A program made the position numbers and the translations under genes. The notes beneath the pieces are model-generated. The model made no database searches. It had not been told where the DNA came from and saw only the letters and a list, made by a program, of their open reading frames with translations. From contig NZ_PSLG01000045.1 of the NCBI RefSeq assembly GCF_040289485.1, positions 1 to 18,178 on the forward strand: DNA of 18,178 nucleotides. The letters are read 5' to 3'. Source of the stretch: Thermoflexus sp040289485. GTDB lineage: Bacteria; Chloroflexota; Anaerolineae; Thermoflexales; Thermoflexaceae. Numbering within the stretch: position 1 is the stretch's first letter; the number at the start of each line of letters is the position of its first letter. This document shows positions 8,283 through 16,898 of this stretch, in pieces.

Positions 8283-9182
8283 TCATCCGCCGTCGATCAG
8301 GCCGTAAGACCGCAACACCTGCCGCAGCCGCTCCACGTTCTCCGGCCGCATCGGCGCCAGGGGGAGGCGCACCTCCGGCGAGATCTTCCCCATCAGCCCC
8401 AGGGCAGTCTTGGCCGGCACCGGGTTGGTCTCGATGAACAGGGCGTCGTTGAGCGGCAGCAGCGCGTAATGCAGCTCCCGGGCCTCCCGCCACCGATCGG
8501 CGGCGACCAGATCGTAAAGCCGCGCCACCTGGTCCGGCAGCACGTTCCCCGTGGCGCTCACGTAACCGGCCCCCCCGATGGCCAACACTGGGAAGCACAA
8601 CAACTCGATGCCGGAATAGACCAGGAAGTCGCGCCCCAGCCGGTGCAACAGCCGGTTGATGTGCTCGAAATCCTTGTTGGCCTCCTTGATCCCGACGATG
8701 TTGGGACACGCCTCCCGCAGCCGGGCCACCGTGTCGACCTCCAGGTTGACCGCCGTGCGCCCCGGGATGTTGTAAAGGATCACCGGGAGATCCACCCGCT
8801 CGGCGATCCCCTGGAAATAGCGGAACAGCCCCTCCTGGGAGGGCCGCACGTAATACGGCACCACCACCAGCAGGGCGTCGACCCCGGCGGCCTGTGCGGC
8901 CTGGGAAAGCCGCACCGTCTCCTCGAAGTTGTTGGTCCCCGTCCCTGCCACCACCGGCACCCGTCCGCGGGCCACCTCCACGGCCAGCCGGTAGAGGCCC
9001 ACCCGCTCCTCAAAGGTGAGGGCGCTGGGCTCCCCCGTGGTCCCCGTGATGACCAGGCCGTGGGAACCGGAGGCGATCTGCCACTCGATCAGCCCGGCGA
9101 ACCCCTCCCAGTCCACCGCCCCGTGGCGGAAGGGGGTCACCAGCGGCACCAGGGAGCCGCGCAGGCGTGCGCCGTCCTTCAT
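8283..9182 (-). CDS. DapA-fold class I pyruvate aldolase, probable HpaI replacement
   Basis: A 299-residue TIM-barrel protein of the dihydrodipicolinate synthase/N-acetylneuraminate lyase family. The Schiff-base lysine is K166 (GIKEAN). T48-T49 (GTTGE), Y137 (YNIPGR) and R142 match the proton relay and the arginine that binds aspartate semialdehyde in true DapA. Gene callers would name it dapA. In this operon the missing last step is retro-aldol cleavage of 4-hydroxy-2-oxoheptane-1,7-dioate to pyruvate and succinate semialdehyde, which differs from the DapA couple only by the amino group of aspartate semialdehyde. I therefore infer an HpaI-like role; a lysine-biosynthetic role or another 2-keto acid aldolase is possible. 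The ATG at 9182 overlaps the hpaC stop (ATGA) and has GGAGGAGG upstream, indicating translational coupling. Confidence 0.85.
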   Translation of the reverse strand: MKDGARLRGSLVPLVTPFRHGAVDWEGFAGLIEWQIASGSHGLVITGTTGEPSALTFEERVGLYRLAVEVARGRVPVVAGTGTNNFEETVRLSQAAQAAGVDALLVVVPYYVRPSQEGLFRYFQGIAERVDLPVILYNIPGRTAVNLEVDTVARLREACPNIVGIKEANKDFEHINRLLHRLGRDFLVYSGIELLCFPVLAIGGAGYVSATGNVLPDQVARLYDLVAADRWREARELHYALLPLNDALFIETNPVPAKTALGLMGKISPEVRLPLAPMRPENVERLRQVLRSYGLIDGG

Positions 9183-9599
9183 CGGGCACCTCCTCCGTTC
9201 CCAGCGGCCAGCCGACGGTAGGCGCCCGCGAAGTAGAGCAGCGGCGCCCCGTCTCGCAGGATCCCCGCCGCCTCCACCAGGCCCAGGTAGATGGTGTGGT
9301 CGCCGCCCCAGTAAGCCCCCGCCACCGTGCAATCCAGGTAGGCCAGCGCGTCCTCCAGGATGGGCGCGCCGGTGGCAGCGGCCCGGAGGCGCAAGCCCGC
9401 GAACCGGTCGTCCGTCGGGATCCGGCCGGCGAACCGCTCGGCGAGGGCCGCCTGCTCCTCGGACAGGAAGTTGACCGCGAAGCAACGCCCCTCCCGCAAC
9501 AACGCCTCGCTCCGGCTGTCGTTCTGGACGCAAACCAGGACCAGCGGCGGGTTCATCGAGACGCTGGTGAAAGCGGTGGCGGTGAGGCCGTGGATGCGC

Positions 9600-10443
<844 letters not shown>

Positions 10444-10454
<11 letters not shown>

Positions 10455-11256
10455 CGGCCACCTCGTCCGCGCCCAGATAGGCGGCGATCACCCGGGGATC
10501 CCGCCGGATGGCCTCCGGCGGCCCCTCGGCGATCAGCACCCCGTAATCCAAGACGGCGATCTCATCGGCCAGCCCCATCACCAGGCCCATATCGTGCTCC
10601 ACCAGCAGCACCGTCACCCCCGCCCGCCGGACCTCCTGGATCAGCGCCGCCAGGCGCGCCTTCTCCGAGGGGTTCAGCCCGGCCCCCGGCTCGTCCAAGA
10701 GCAACAGCCGCGGGCTGGACGCCAGGGCCCGGGCCACCTCCAACACTCGCTGCAGGCCCAGGGGCAGGCTCTCCGCCGGCCGGTCCGCCCATTCCGCCAG
10801 GCCCACCCGCTCCAGGAGGGCCCAGGCCCGCTCCCGCAACCGCGCCTCCTCCGCCCGCATCCGCGGGGTCTGGAAGATCGCCCCCAGCAGGCCGCTCCGT
10901 CCGATGCGGTGGGCGCCCACCAGCACGTGCTCCAGGACCGTCATCCCGGGGAACAGCCGCACGTTCTGGAAGGTCCGAGCGATCCCCAGGGCGACGATCC
11001 GGTAGGGCGGCAGGCCGACGATCGAACGCCCCTGGAACCGGATGTCCCCCGCGGTCGGACGCAACAGGCCAGCGATGAGGTTGAACAGGGTGGTCTTGCC
11101 CGCCCCGTTGGGGCCGATCAGCCCCTTGATCTGTCCCGGCCAGACCTGCAACGAGACGTCCACAAGGGCCATCAGGCCGCTGAAGGCCTTGCGGACCCGG
11201 ATCACTTCCAGGAGCGGGCGATCCGCCCGTTCCCCGGTGCCGTTCGGGCTCACCAT
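10444..11256 (-). CDS. livG: Branched-chain/aromatic acid ABC importer, ATPase LivG
   Basis: A 270-residue ABC ATPase of the LivG type: Walker A GPNGAGKTT at 48-56, the LivG-specific ARTFQNVRLFPGMTVLEHV, and Walker B LLLLDEPGAGLNP. The signature loop reads LPLGLQRVLEVARAL rather than LSGGQ; a degenerate form (LPYGQQR) is normal in LivG proteins, so this is unlikely to mean inactivity. ATG at 11256 has a GGGGGAG ribosome site and lies 16 bases after the livM stop. It pairs with LivF to power import through LivH/LivM. Confidence 0.94.
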
Positions 11257-11272
11257 CGCCAGAACTCCCCCT

Positions 11273-12358
11273 TCAAATCCGTCCCGGGAACAGAAGCCGC
11301 CGGCGGCGCAGCCAGCGAAGTCCGCCGACCGTCAGCCCCTCGGGCAGGAACAGCATGATCAGCACCAGGATCAGGCCGAAGGCGATGGCCTCGAACTCCC
11401 CCTGGGCGTTGGGGATCAGCAGGTGGAGACGGGTGCGCAGGATCTCCTGGACCAAGAGGACGGCGAGGGCCCCGAAGGGGGCCCCCCAGATGCTGGCCAT
11501 CCCCCCCACCGCCGACATCACCACCAGCTCCAGGGAAGGCCCGAAGCCGAAGGTGGCCGGGATCACGGTGGTCTGGAAGTGGGCATAGAGGCTGCCGCCC
11601 AGAGCGGCCAGCCCCGCGCTGAGGGCGAAGATCAGGGCCTTGTAGTGAGGGGCCTCCACGCCGACGCTCTCCGCGGCCATCTCGCTGCCATGGATGGCCC
11701 GCAGCGCCCGACCCACCCGGGAGCGGACCACGTTCCGGCCCATGAGGATGGCGCCAAAGGCGAAGGTCCAGACCAGCAGGAAATACCGCCAGGCCGGCCA
11801 GAGCACCAGCCCGCCCAGGCGCAGGCGGGGGATCCCCTGGATCCCGTCGAAGCCGCCGGTGAGGTTGAGGTGGGAAAGCCCCAGGTTCTCCCGCAACAGG
11901 ATGTAGACCGCGATCCCCAGCCCCAGGGTGGCCATAGCCAGGTAGTGCCCCCGCAGACGCAGAACCGGCCGTCCGATCCCATAGGCCAGCAGACCCACCC
12001 CGACCGCCCCCACTGCCATCACCGCCCACGGCCACCACCAGGCCTCGGAGAGGGCCGAGGGGATCCCCAAGGCCCGCGCCCGCACAGTCAGGATGGCGGA
12101 ACAGAAGGCCCCCATCCCGTAGAAGGCGGCCTGGCCCAGGGAGACCTGCCCCGCATAGCCCATGAGCAGGTTCAGGCCCACCAGGACCACGGTGAAGATC
12201 CCAGCCCGGATCAGCAGATCTAAAGTCAGCAGCCCCCCAGTGAGGCGGGGCAGGGAAAGGCCCAGCGGATGGGCCGCCTCCAGCCCCCCGACCAGCACCA
12301 CGAGCAGCACCCCCACCGCCAGCCCGATCCCATCCCAGCAGCGCCAAACCCGTCCCAT
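11273..12358 (-). CDS. livM: Branched-chain/aromatic acid ABC importer, permease LivM
   Basis: A 361-residue polytopic membrane protein with the LivM signature GYAGQVSLGQAAFYGMGAF at 67-85. It has about eight to ten hydrophobic segments, the cytoplasmic coupling stretch RSRVGRALRAIHGSEMAAESVGV, and a conserved C-terminal half (FGPSLELVVMSAVGGMASIWGA in shorter pieces). It forms the heterodimeric transmembrane channel with LivH. ATG at 12358 is preceded by AGGAGG about four bases away and eight bases after the livH stop. Upstream in-frame sequence overlaps livH and is not membrane-like, so the longer reading was discarded. Confidence 0.93.
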   Translation of the reverse strand: MGRVWRCWDGIGLAVGVLLVVLVGGLEAAHPLGLSLPRLTGGLLTLDLLIRAGIFTVVLVGLNLLMGYAGQVSLGQAAFYGMGAFCSAILTVRARALGIPSALSEAWWWPWAVMAVGAVGVGLLAYGIGRPVLRLRGHYLAMATLGLGIAVYILLRENLGLSHLNLTGGFDGIQGIPRLRLGGLVLWPAWRYFLLVWTFAFGAILMGRNVVRSRVGRALRAIHGSEMAAESVGVEAPHYKALIFALSAGLAALGGSLYAHFQTTVIPATFGFGPSLELVVMSAVGGMASIWGAPFGALAVLLVQEILRTRLHLLIPNAQGEFEAIAFGLILVLIMLFLPEGLTVGGLRWLRRRRLLFPGRI

Positions 12359-12366
12359 CCCACCTC

Positions 12367-13443
12367 CTACGCCCGTTCTTCCTCCGCCGCGCCGGCGAAG
12401 CCAGTGGGGCGTGCGAGGAGGACCAGGATCAACACGATGAAGGCGAAGAGATCCTTGAAGCCGGCCAGCGTCACGCCGGCCCACAGGTTCTCCAGCACCC
12501 CCAGGAGGAGGCCTCCTAAGGCCGCGCCCGGAAAACGGACCAGTCCACCCATGACCGCGGCCACAAACCCCTTCAGGCCCAGATCCAGGCCCATGTCGTA
12601 CGTGGCTCGGGTCACCGGGCCGAGGACGATGCCGCCGATGGCGCCGAGAGCCGCCGCCATCCCGAAGGCCAGCGTGCTCATGCGGTCCACCGGGATGCCC
12701 ATCAACTGGGCCGCCAGCCGGTTGACCGCGCAGGCCCGCATCGCCTTGCCCAGGGTGGTGCGGCCGAAGAACAGGGCCAGGGCCGCCAGGGTCGCCGCCG
12801 TGGTCCCCCAGATCCACAGGGATTGCCCCTTCACCAACAGGCCGGCGATCCGAAAGGAGCGGTCCGCTAGGGCCATGGTGCTGAAGGCCGGGAGGACCTT
12901 GGCATACGGCCCCCAGAGGAGGAGGGCCGCCCCCTGGAGGATCAAGTAGACGCCGACGGTGATGATGACGCGGGTCAACGGCGAGGCCCGCCGGGCCGGA
13001 TAGAGGGCCAGCCGCTCCACCGCGACCCCCAGCAGGGCCGTCAGGGCCACCGCGGCCGCGGCCGAGGCAGCCAGGCGCAACGGCGGGGGGGAAAGCCATG
13101 GCCGCTCATACAGCGTGGCGGTGATCATCGGGCCCAACATCACGAAGGCCCCCTGGGCGAAGTTGATCACCCCGGTCACGCGGTAGATCAACACAAACCC
13201 CAGGGCGACCAGCGCGTAAATGCTGCCGGCCCGCAGCCCGTCCAACGCGAACTGGATGTAGGTCGTCGGGCCGAAGCCATGGCGACGGCCCAGGAGGATC
13301 AACACCAGGGCGATCCCAGCCGCCGCCACCCCCATCCCCCAGCGGCCGATAGCTTCTTCCCGCCGGGCACGGGCCTCCACCCCCTCGACCGGCGCTGGGG
13401 CGGAGGCCCGCCCGACAACACGGAACAGGCCCAACCCGCTCAC
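12367..13443 (-). CDS. livH: Branched-chain/aromatic acid ABC importer, permease LivH
   Basis: A polytopic LivH permease carrying the family block GFVLIYRVTGVINFAQGAFV at about 82-101, followed by further hydrophobic segments and the coupling sequence TTLGKAMRACAVNRLAAQLMGI. The start is not settled. GTG at 13443 forms a GTGA overlap with the livJ stop and has AAGGA nine bases upstream, giving 358 residues with a ~37-residue polar N-terminal extension before the first membrane helix. ATG at 13335 gives 322 residues, nearer the usual length, but has no clear ribosome site and leaves a 104-base gap. I chose GTG for coupling. It is the membrane partner of LivM. Confidence 0.85.
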   Translation of the reverse strand: MSGLGLFRVVGRASAPAPVEGVEARARREEAIGRWGMGVAAAGIALVLILLGRRHGFGPTTYIQFALDGLRAGSIYALVALGFVLIYRVTGVINFAQGAFVMLGPMITATLYERPWLSPPPLRLAASAAAAVALTALLGVAVERLALYPARRASPLTRVIITVGVYLILQGAALLLWGPYAKVLPAFSTMALADRSFRIAGLLVKGQSLWIWGTTAATLAALALFFGRTTLGKAMRACAVNRLAAQLMGIPVDRMSTLAFGMAAALGAIGGIVLGPVTRATYDMGLDLGLKGFVAAVMGGLVRFPGAALGGLLLGVLENLWAGVTLAGFKDLFAFIVLILVLLARPTGFAGAAEEERA

Positions 13444-14720
13444 TTCCACTGATCCTTGGGGAGGATCCGGAACTTCCCTTCCTTCACCGTAACGATGACG
13501 AAGTCCGCGTAGTTGAAGCCCAGGTGGTCTTGGGGGCTCAGGTGGAACAGACCGTGGGTGCCGGGGAAGTTCCGGATCTGGGTCTCCAGGGCCTCCCGGA
13601 TCTTCGCCCGGCGCTCGGCCAGGGGCAGGCCCTCCGGCAAGGTCTTCAGAGCGGACAGGGCCCACTGCAGCGCGTCATAGGCGTGGCCGGCGAAGGTGCT
13701 GATGGGCTCCCCCTTGGTGAAATCCTGGTAGGCCTTGACGAACTCCAGGTTCAGCCGCTTGACCGGATCGGCGTCCGGCAGCTGATCGGCCACCAGGATC
13801 TTGCCGCAGGGCATCACGGTCCCCTCGGCCGCCGCCCCGGCGTTCTTGATCAGGTCGGGGCTGCAGGAGCCATGGCCGTGGACAATCCGGATGTCCGGCA
13901 ACTGGTCCCGGACGGCCACGTTCACTAAGGCAGAGGCCGGCGGGATAGAGCCAATGACCACGGCCTGGCAGCCGCTGGTCTTGACCTTGGCCACCTGCGG
14001 GAACTCGGTGGCCGTGCGCTCGAAGGCGTCGCTGTAGACGATCTCGATGCCAACCTTGGGGAAGACAGCCTGGGCGCTGGCGAAGGTGTCTTTGCCGTAA
14101 GCGGTGTTCTCATAGAGGTGGCAGACCTTGGTCACCCCGACCGCCTTGAGGTAATCGGCCTGGGCCTGGGCCGAGTGCAGGTTCTCCGGCACCGGCTTGA
14201 AGATCCACGCGCGCATCTGCTTCGTCTCGGGGTCCTCGATGATGGCCCGGGCGGAGGCCATGGAGATCATGGGGACCTTGGCCTCCGTGGCGATGGGGAC
14301 CATGGCCAGGCTCGGGCCGCTGAGGGTGCCCGCCACCAGCACGTCCACCCCCTCCTGTTCGATCAGGCGCCGGGCGACGCTGGCGGCGGTGTCGGTCTTG
14401 CTCTCGTCATCGAAGATCAGGATCTGGACCTCGTGGCGCACCCCATCCGGCCCGGTGATCCCGCCCTGGGCTTTGAGTTGCGCCTGGACCATCTGGGCGA
14501 CGTTCCGCTCGGGAACCCCCAGGCTGGCCCCAGGGCCGGTGATGGAGGCGATGAAGCCGATCTTATAGGGGGTGCCCGCCTTCGGCGGCGGGGTGGGCGT
14601 CGACGGGGCAGCGGGAGCCGCCGTGGGAGTGGCCGGCGGCGGGGCGGGCGTGGGCGGGGCACACGCGGCAAGCACCAGCAGGCCAACCCAGAGCATCGTC
14701 CCCATCCGACGCATCTCCAT
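13440..14720 (-). CDS. livJ: ABC importer substrate-binding lipoprotein (LivJ/Leu-Ile-Val-binding family)
   Basis: A 426-residue periplasmic-binding-protein type I lipoprotein. The signal peptide is RRMGTMLWVGLLVLAAC with lipobox LAAC and lipidated C20, followed by a Pro/Thr/Ala-rich linker (21-47) that tethers it to the membrane. The binding domain starts at YKIGFIASITGPGASLG, a typical LivJ beginning. It determines what the importer takes up; being first in an hpa operon, it probably binds an aromatic carboxylate (4-hydroxyphenylacetate, phenylacetate or similar) rather than leucine, which is inference. ATG at 14720 has GAGGAGG upstream; M3 and M6 are alternatives. Transcription should start near 14822, leaving a leader of about 100 bases. 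Confidence 0.93.
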   Translation of the reverse strand: MEMRRMGTMLWVGLLVLAACAPPTPAPPPATPTAAPAAPSTPTPPPKAGTPYKIGFIASITGPGASLGVPERNVAQMVQAQLKAQGGITGPDGVRHEVQILIFDDESKTDTAASVARRLIEQEGVDVLVAGTLSGPSLAMVPIATEAKVPMISMASARAIIEDPETKQMRAWIFKPVPENLHSAQAQADYLKAVGVTKVCHLYENTAYGKDTFASAQAVFPKVGIEIVYSDAFERTATEFPQVAKVKTSGCQAVVIGSIPPASALVNVAVRDQLPDIRIVHGHGSCSPDLIKNAGAAAEGTVMPCGKILVADQLPDADPVKRLNLEFVKAYQDFTKGEPISTFAGHAYDALQWALSALKTLPEGLPLAERRAKIREALETQIRNFPGTHGLFHLSPQDHLGFNYADFVIVTVKEGKFRILPKDQWK

Positions 14721-14802
14721 AGGCCCCTCCTCACCTCGTGGAATTCACCGCCCGATCGACGGGGGTTCCCCAGCCGGCGCTCCAGCTCCTGGTTTTACCA
14801 AG

Positions 14803-14816
14803 CAAACGATCGTTCG
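14803..14816. promoter_or_regulatory. Palindromic operator, TetR/PaaR-like
   Basis: The 14 bases CAAACGATCGTTCG contain a perfect 10-bp palindrome AACGATCGTT (14805-14814). They fit at every fixed position the pseudopalindrome CNAACGNNCGTTNG that I recall for Thermus thermophilus PaaR, a TetR-family repressor released by phenylacetyl-CoA. The site lies just downstream of the -10 box, around +6 to +19 of the predicted transcript, where a repressor would block initiation. No repressor gene is in the window. Confidence 0.65.
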
Positions 14817-14828
14817 AGTTTGTCTATT

Positions 14829-14857
14829 ATGATAACCAACGTGATCGAAACTGTCAA
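14829..14857 (-). promoter_or_regulatory. Sigma70-type promoter of the liv-hpa-paa operon
   Basis: On the minus strand a perfect -35 box TTGACA (14857-14852) is followed after exactly 17 bases by TATCAT (14834-14829), five of six matches to the -10 consensus. It is an AT-rich pocket in very GC-rich DNA and points at livJ, with the start expected near 14822. All downstream genes to paaI are closely spaced and I see no internal promoter or terminator, so this could drive the whole operon. Confidence 0.75.
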
Positions 14858-15347
14858 GGCCGCGAACCCCAGGCGGCCTGCGCCGCCGGGGGGAGGAGAC
14901 AAGGGTCATCCCACCCTCGCCGGGCATCGCTCGGAACCCAGGGGCGCAAGCCCGCGACCCTCGCGATGGTCCGCAGGGAAGCGGCGGAGAAGATCCGGCC
15001 TTGCGGCCAAGCCCGAACCGAACCCAGGCCAACACCCAGCAACCCATGGATGCACTATAATAAGAACGCGGGGGATGGCCGGGATGCTCCATGGACCAAC
15101 GGAAGCCACGAGAGAAGGTTCACGCTGCAGTCGTCTGGCGGATGGAGATCAACGCGCCCGCGCCCAACGAAAGGCACGATTTCTCCCAGAAGAGGCAGGA
15201 GGGGACCCCTGGCACAAGCAGACCGGTGGGGGTGGCCCTCGCCGCAGACCCATGCAGGAGCCGATGGAGCGGTGGAGGGCTGGGGGGCGTGATTGAAGGG
15301 ACCCAGCCCGCCCGCAATATGCTCGCAATCCCGGAGATATAAGAGCT
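14858..15347. other. Intergenic region between divergent livJ operon and glycosyltransferase
   Basis: About 490 bases with no gene I can support. Plus-strand open frames run through it (for example 15091-15342, 83 codons), but their products are composition-driven, match no family I know and lack good ribosome sites. A perfect TATAAT at 15056-15061 on the plus strand has no recognisable -35 at the right distance; it could be a weak promoter for the glycosyltransferase. GGAG at 15333-15336 is the probable ribosome site of that gene. No tRNA or terminator was seen. Confidence 0.5.
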
Positions 15348-16253
15348 ATGCCCACCAAAGTTAGCGTCATTATCCCATGCTATAATCAAGGTCGTTTTCT
15401 AGACCGCGCTATTCAGAGTGCGCTGGAGCAAGATTATCCCAACAAAGAGATTATTGTTGTCAATGATGGCTCTACAGATGATTCCCATGCTGTAGCGGCC
15501 CGTTTTGGCGATCGCATTATCTACATTGAATGTCCCAGTAATCGTGGGGTTGCCCACGCACGAAATATCGGCATAAAAAGTTCCAGTGGTGAGTATATTG
15601 CTTTCCTGGATGCCGATGATAGGTGTCTACCGGGCCGTTTGTCGCTGGAAGCTGCCATATTGGACCAGCGCCCAGAGGTGGGATTGGTGGCCACCGACGC
15701 TTTTCTGATAGATGCCGATGACCAGGTCTTGGGATTGAAATCGGCAATATCTGGCGCTCCCCGCCATCATGATGATTTTCGGTGGGAAACTGTAGAATAC
15801 TGTGCTACAACAAGCACCGTTATGGTGCGCAGAAAATGCTTTGAAACGGTCGGATATTTTGAAGAGGCGCTGGGAGGAGCGGGAGGAGAGGACTGGCTGG
15901 CTTGGGTCAAAATTAGTCACAGTTTCTCCATGGTTTATATAGATCAACCCACGGTCTATTATCGTCTTCATACAAACAATACAAGCCGTTCTTTAGAATT
16001 TTTAAATCGTCAGAATCGGCTGGCTTGTCACTTGGCAGTAACATGGGATCGCTTCCTAACATATCCGGCCCATTTCCGCGCGAAGTTGCTTTACTATCGT
16101 TTTGCTACCGCCTGGCATGTTGAGCCAAAGCGAGTCGCCCTGGGTTATCTTTTGCGAGCCTTTATGACGGATACGACCCAAATACGATACGGATTGCGCG
16201 TTATTCGACGGGGATTTATCAACACGCTGCGGCGTCGATACCCGCGGTTGTAA
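15348..16253 (+). CDS. Family 2 glycosyltransferase
   Basis: A 301-residue GT-A fold inverting glycosyltransferase. VSVIIPCYNQGRFLDRAI at 5-22 opens the nucleotide-binding domain, VVNDGSTDD at 37-45 contacts the sugar nucleotide, FLDADD at 86-91 holds the metal-binding DxD, and GGEDW is the likely catalytic-base region. The C-terminal ~100 residues are aromatic- and arginine-rich, without clear transmembrane helices, so it is probably a peripheral inner-membrane enzyme of surface polysaccharide or glycoprotein synthesis. Donor and acceptor cannot be predicted. Codon use is much more AT-rich than in all neighbours (many AAA, ATT, TTT codons), a sign of horizontal acquisition. ATG at 15348 has GGAG eleven bases upstream. 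No other sugar genes are nearby. Confidence 0.92.
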   Translation: MPTKVSVIIPCYNQGRFLDRAIQSALEQDYPNKEIIVVNDGSTDDSHAVAARFGDRIIYIECPSNRGVAHARNIGIKSSSGEYIAFLDADDRCLPGRLSLEAAILDQRPEVGLVATDAFLIDADDQVLGLKSAISGAPRHHDDFRWETVEYCATTSTVMVRRKCFETVGYFEEALGGAGGEDWLAWVKISHSFSMVYIDQPTVYYRLHTNNTSRSLEFLNRQNRLACHLAVTWDRFLTYPAHFRAKLLYYRFATAWHVEPKRVALGYLLRAFMTDTTQIRYGLRVIRRGFINTLRRRYPRL

Positions 16254-16278
16254 CCCATACTGCATAGGAACAAGACAA

Positions 16279-16303
16279 ATCGTTGGGATGCTCCCAGAGC
16301 GAT
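16279..16303 (+). terminator. Hairpin after the glycosyltransferase
   Basis: ATCG pairs with CGAT and TGGGA pairs with TCCCA around a three-base loop, with a small internal loop, 25 bases after the stop codon. There is no U-tract after it, so termination is only a possibility. Confidence 0.3.
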
Positions 16304-16378
16304 GCGGCCCCCGAGGCGTCGAGATGCGCACCCCGTATGGGGCCGAGTGCCTCTTTTCCTACGAGGACGATTCTCGCG

Positions 16379-16402
16379 GGCGGCAGGCCCAGACCTGCCG
16401 CC
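16379..16402. repeat. Perfect 9-bp inverted repeat in intergenic region
   Basis: GGCGGCAGG (16379-16387) and CCTGCCGCC (16394-16402) form a GC-rich stem with a six-base loop. It lies in the 285-base gap between the glycosyltransferase and the small membrane protein genes, where I see no gene. It lacks a T-run; it may be a structured leader element, a factor-assisted terminator or chance. Confidence 0.5.
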
Positions 16403-16538
16403 TGATCGAGAGGTCCCCCACCCCGAGATCGGATGCGGCGAGTGCCACCGCCATCGCCCGTCCGTGGCAGGGGGATCGCCCGGATGATCCCTGCCTGTCT
16501 CCGCCGGTTGAGGCCGGCGTCGATAAGGGGAGGTTGCG

Positions 16539-16898
16539 ATGGGCCGACGGAGGGCCGCATGGATCATCGGGCTCAGCGTCATGGCGGGGATCGGCCTCGG
16601 CTTCCTCCTTGGCCGTCTCGTCTGGCCGGTTCGCTATGTGGATCTGGCCCCCGGGGATCTGAGCCCGGCCTGGCAGACGGAATACATCCAGATGGTGGCC
16701 CTGGCCTATGCCTACGACGGGGACCTGGCCCTGGCCCGCGCCCGGCTCGCCGTGCTGGGGGATCCGATGACACGGCTCCAGCAGGCCCTGACGCAGCCGC
16801 CATTTCCCCGCTCGTCTCCCGCTCGGGCGGCCATGGCCCGCCTGCTGGCGGCGCTGAGCGGTTCCGGGGAACCTCCACGGGAGGAGCCATCGCCATGA
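16539..16898 (+). CDS. Small single-pass membrane protein, paralogue of the next gene
   Basis: 119 residues, no family I recognise. A basic N-terminus (RRR) and a hydrophobic helix at about 8-29 (WIIGLSVMAGIGLGFLLGRL) anchor it, probably with the remainder outside the cytoplasm. The rest is helical: AWQTEYIQMVALAYAYDGD at 44-62, then a charged ALARARLAVL helix, a TPR-like arrangement, and a Pro/Ser tail. The block Y-x-x-DGD-x-x-x-x-R-x-RL is shared with the downstream protein at the same distance from the membrane helix. ATG at 16539 has GGGGAGG seven bases upstream. The stop overlaps the next start (ATGA), so the two are translated together. No function is assigned. Confidence 0.8.
   Translation: MGRRRAAWIIGLSVMAGIGLGFLLGRLVWPVRYVDLAPGDLSPAWQTEYIQMVALAYAYDGDLALARARLAVLGDPMTRLQQALTQPPFPRSSPARAAMARLLAALSGSGEPPREEPSP

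Noticed and set aside
14966..15025. Stretch GGGAAGCGGCGGAGAAGATC resembling part of a cobalamin riboswitch core
   Set aside because: The B12-box sequence and the upstream paired elements are missing and no cobalamin-related gene follows; the resemblance is short and GC-driven.
14738..15292. 184-codon plus-strand frame across the livJ promoter
   Set aside because: It would cover the promoter and operator, has no ribosome site, and its product is low-complexity Arg/Pro/Gly.
15091..15342. 83-codon plus-strand frame starting 30 bases after a TATAAT
   Set aside because: No clear ribosome site, no family resemblance, composition-driven sequence, and the TATAAT has no -35 partner. Kept only as intergenic description.
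15081..16294. 10-bp direct repeat GGGATGCTCC flanking the glycosyltransferase as a target-site duplication
   Set aside because: There is no transposase or terminal inverted repeat, and a 10-mer match within such flanks is not rare in GC-rich DNA.
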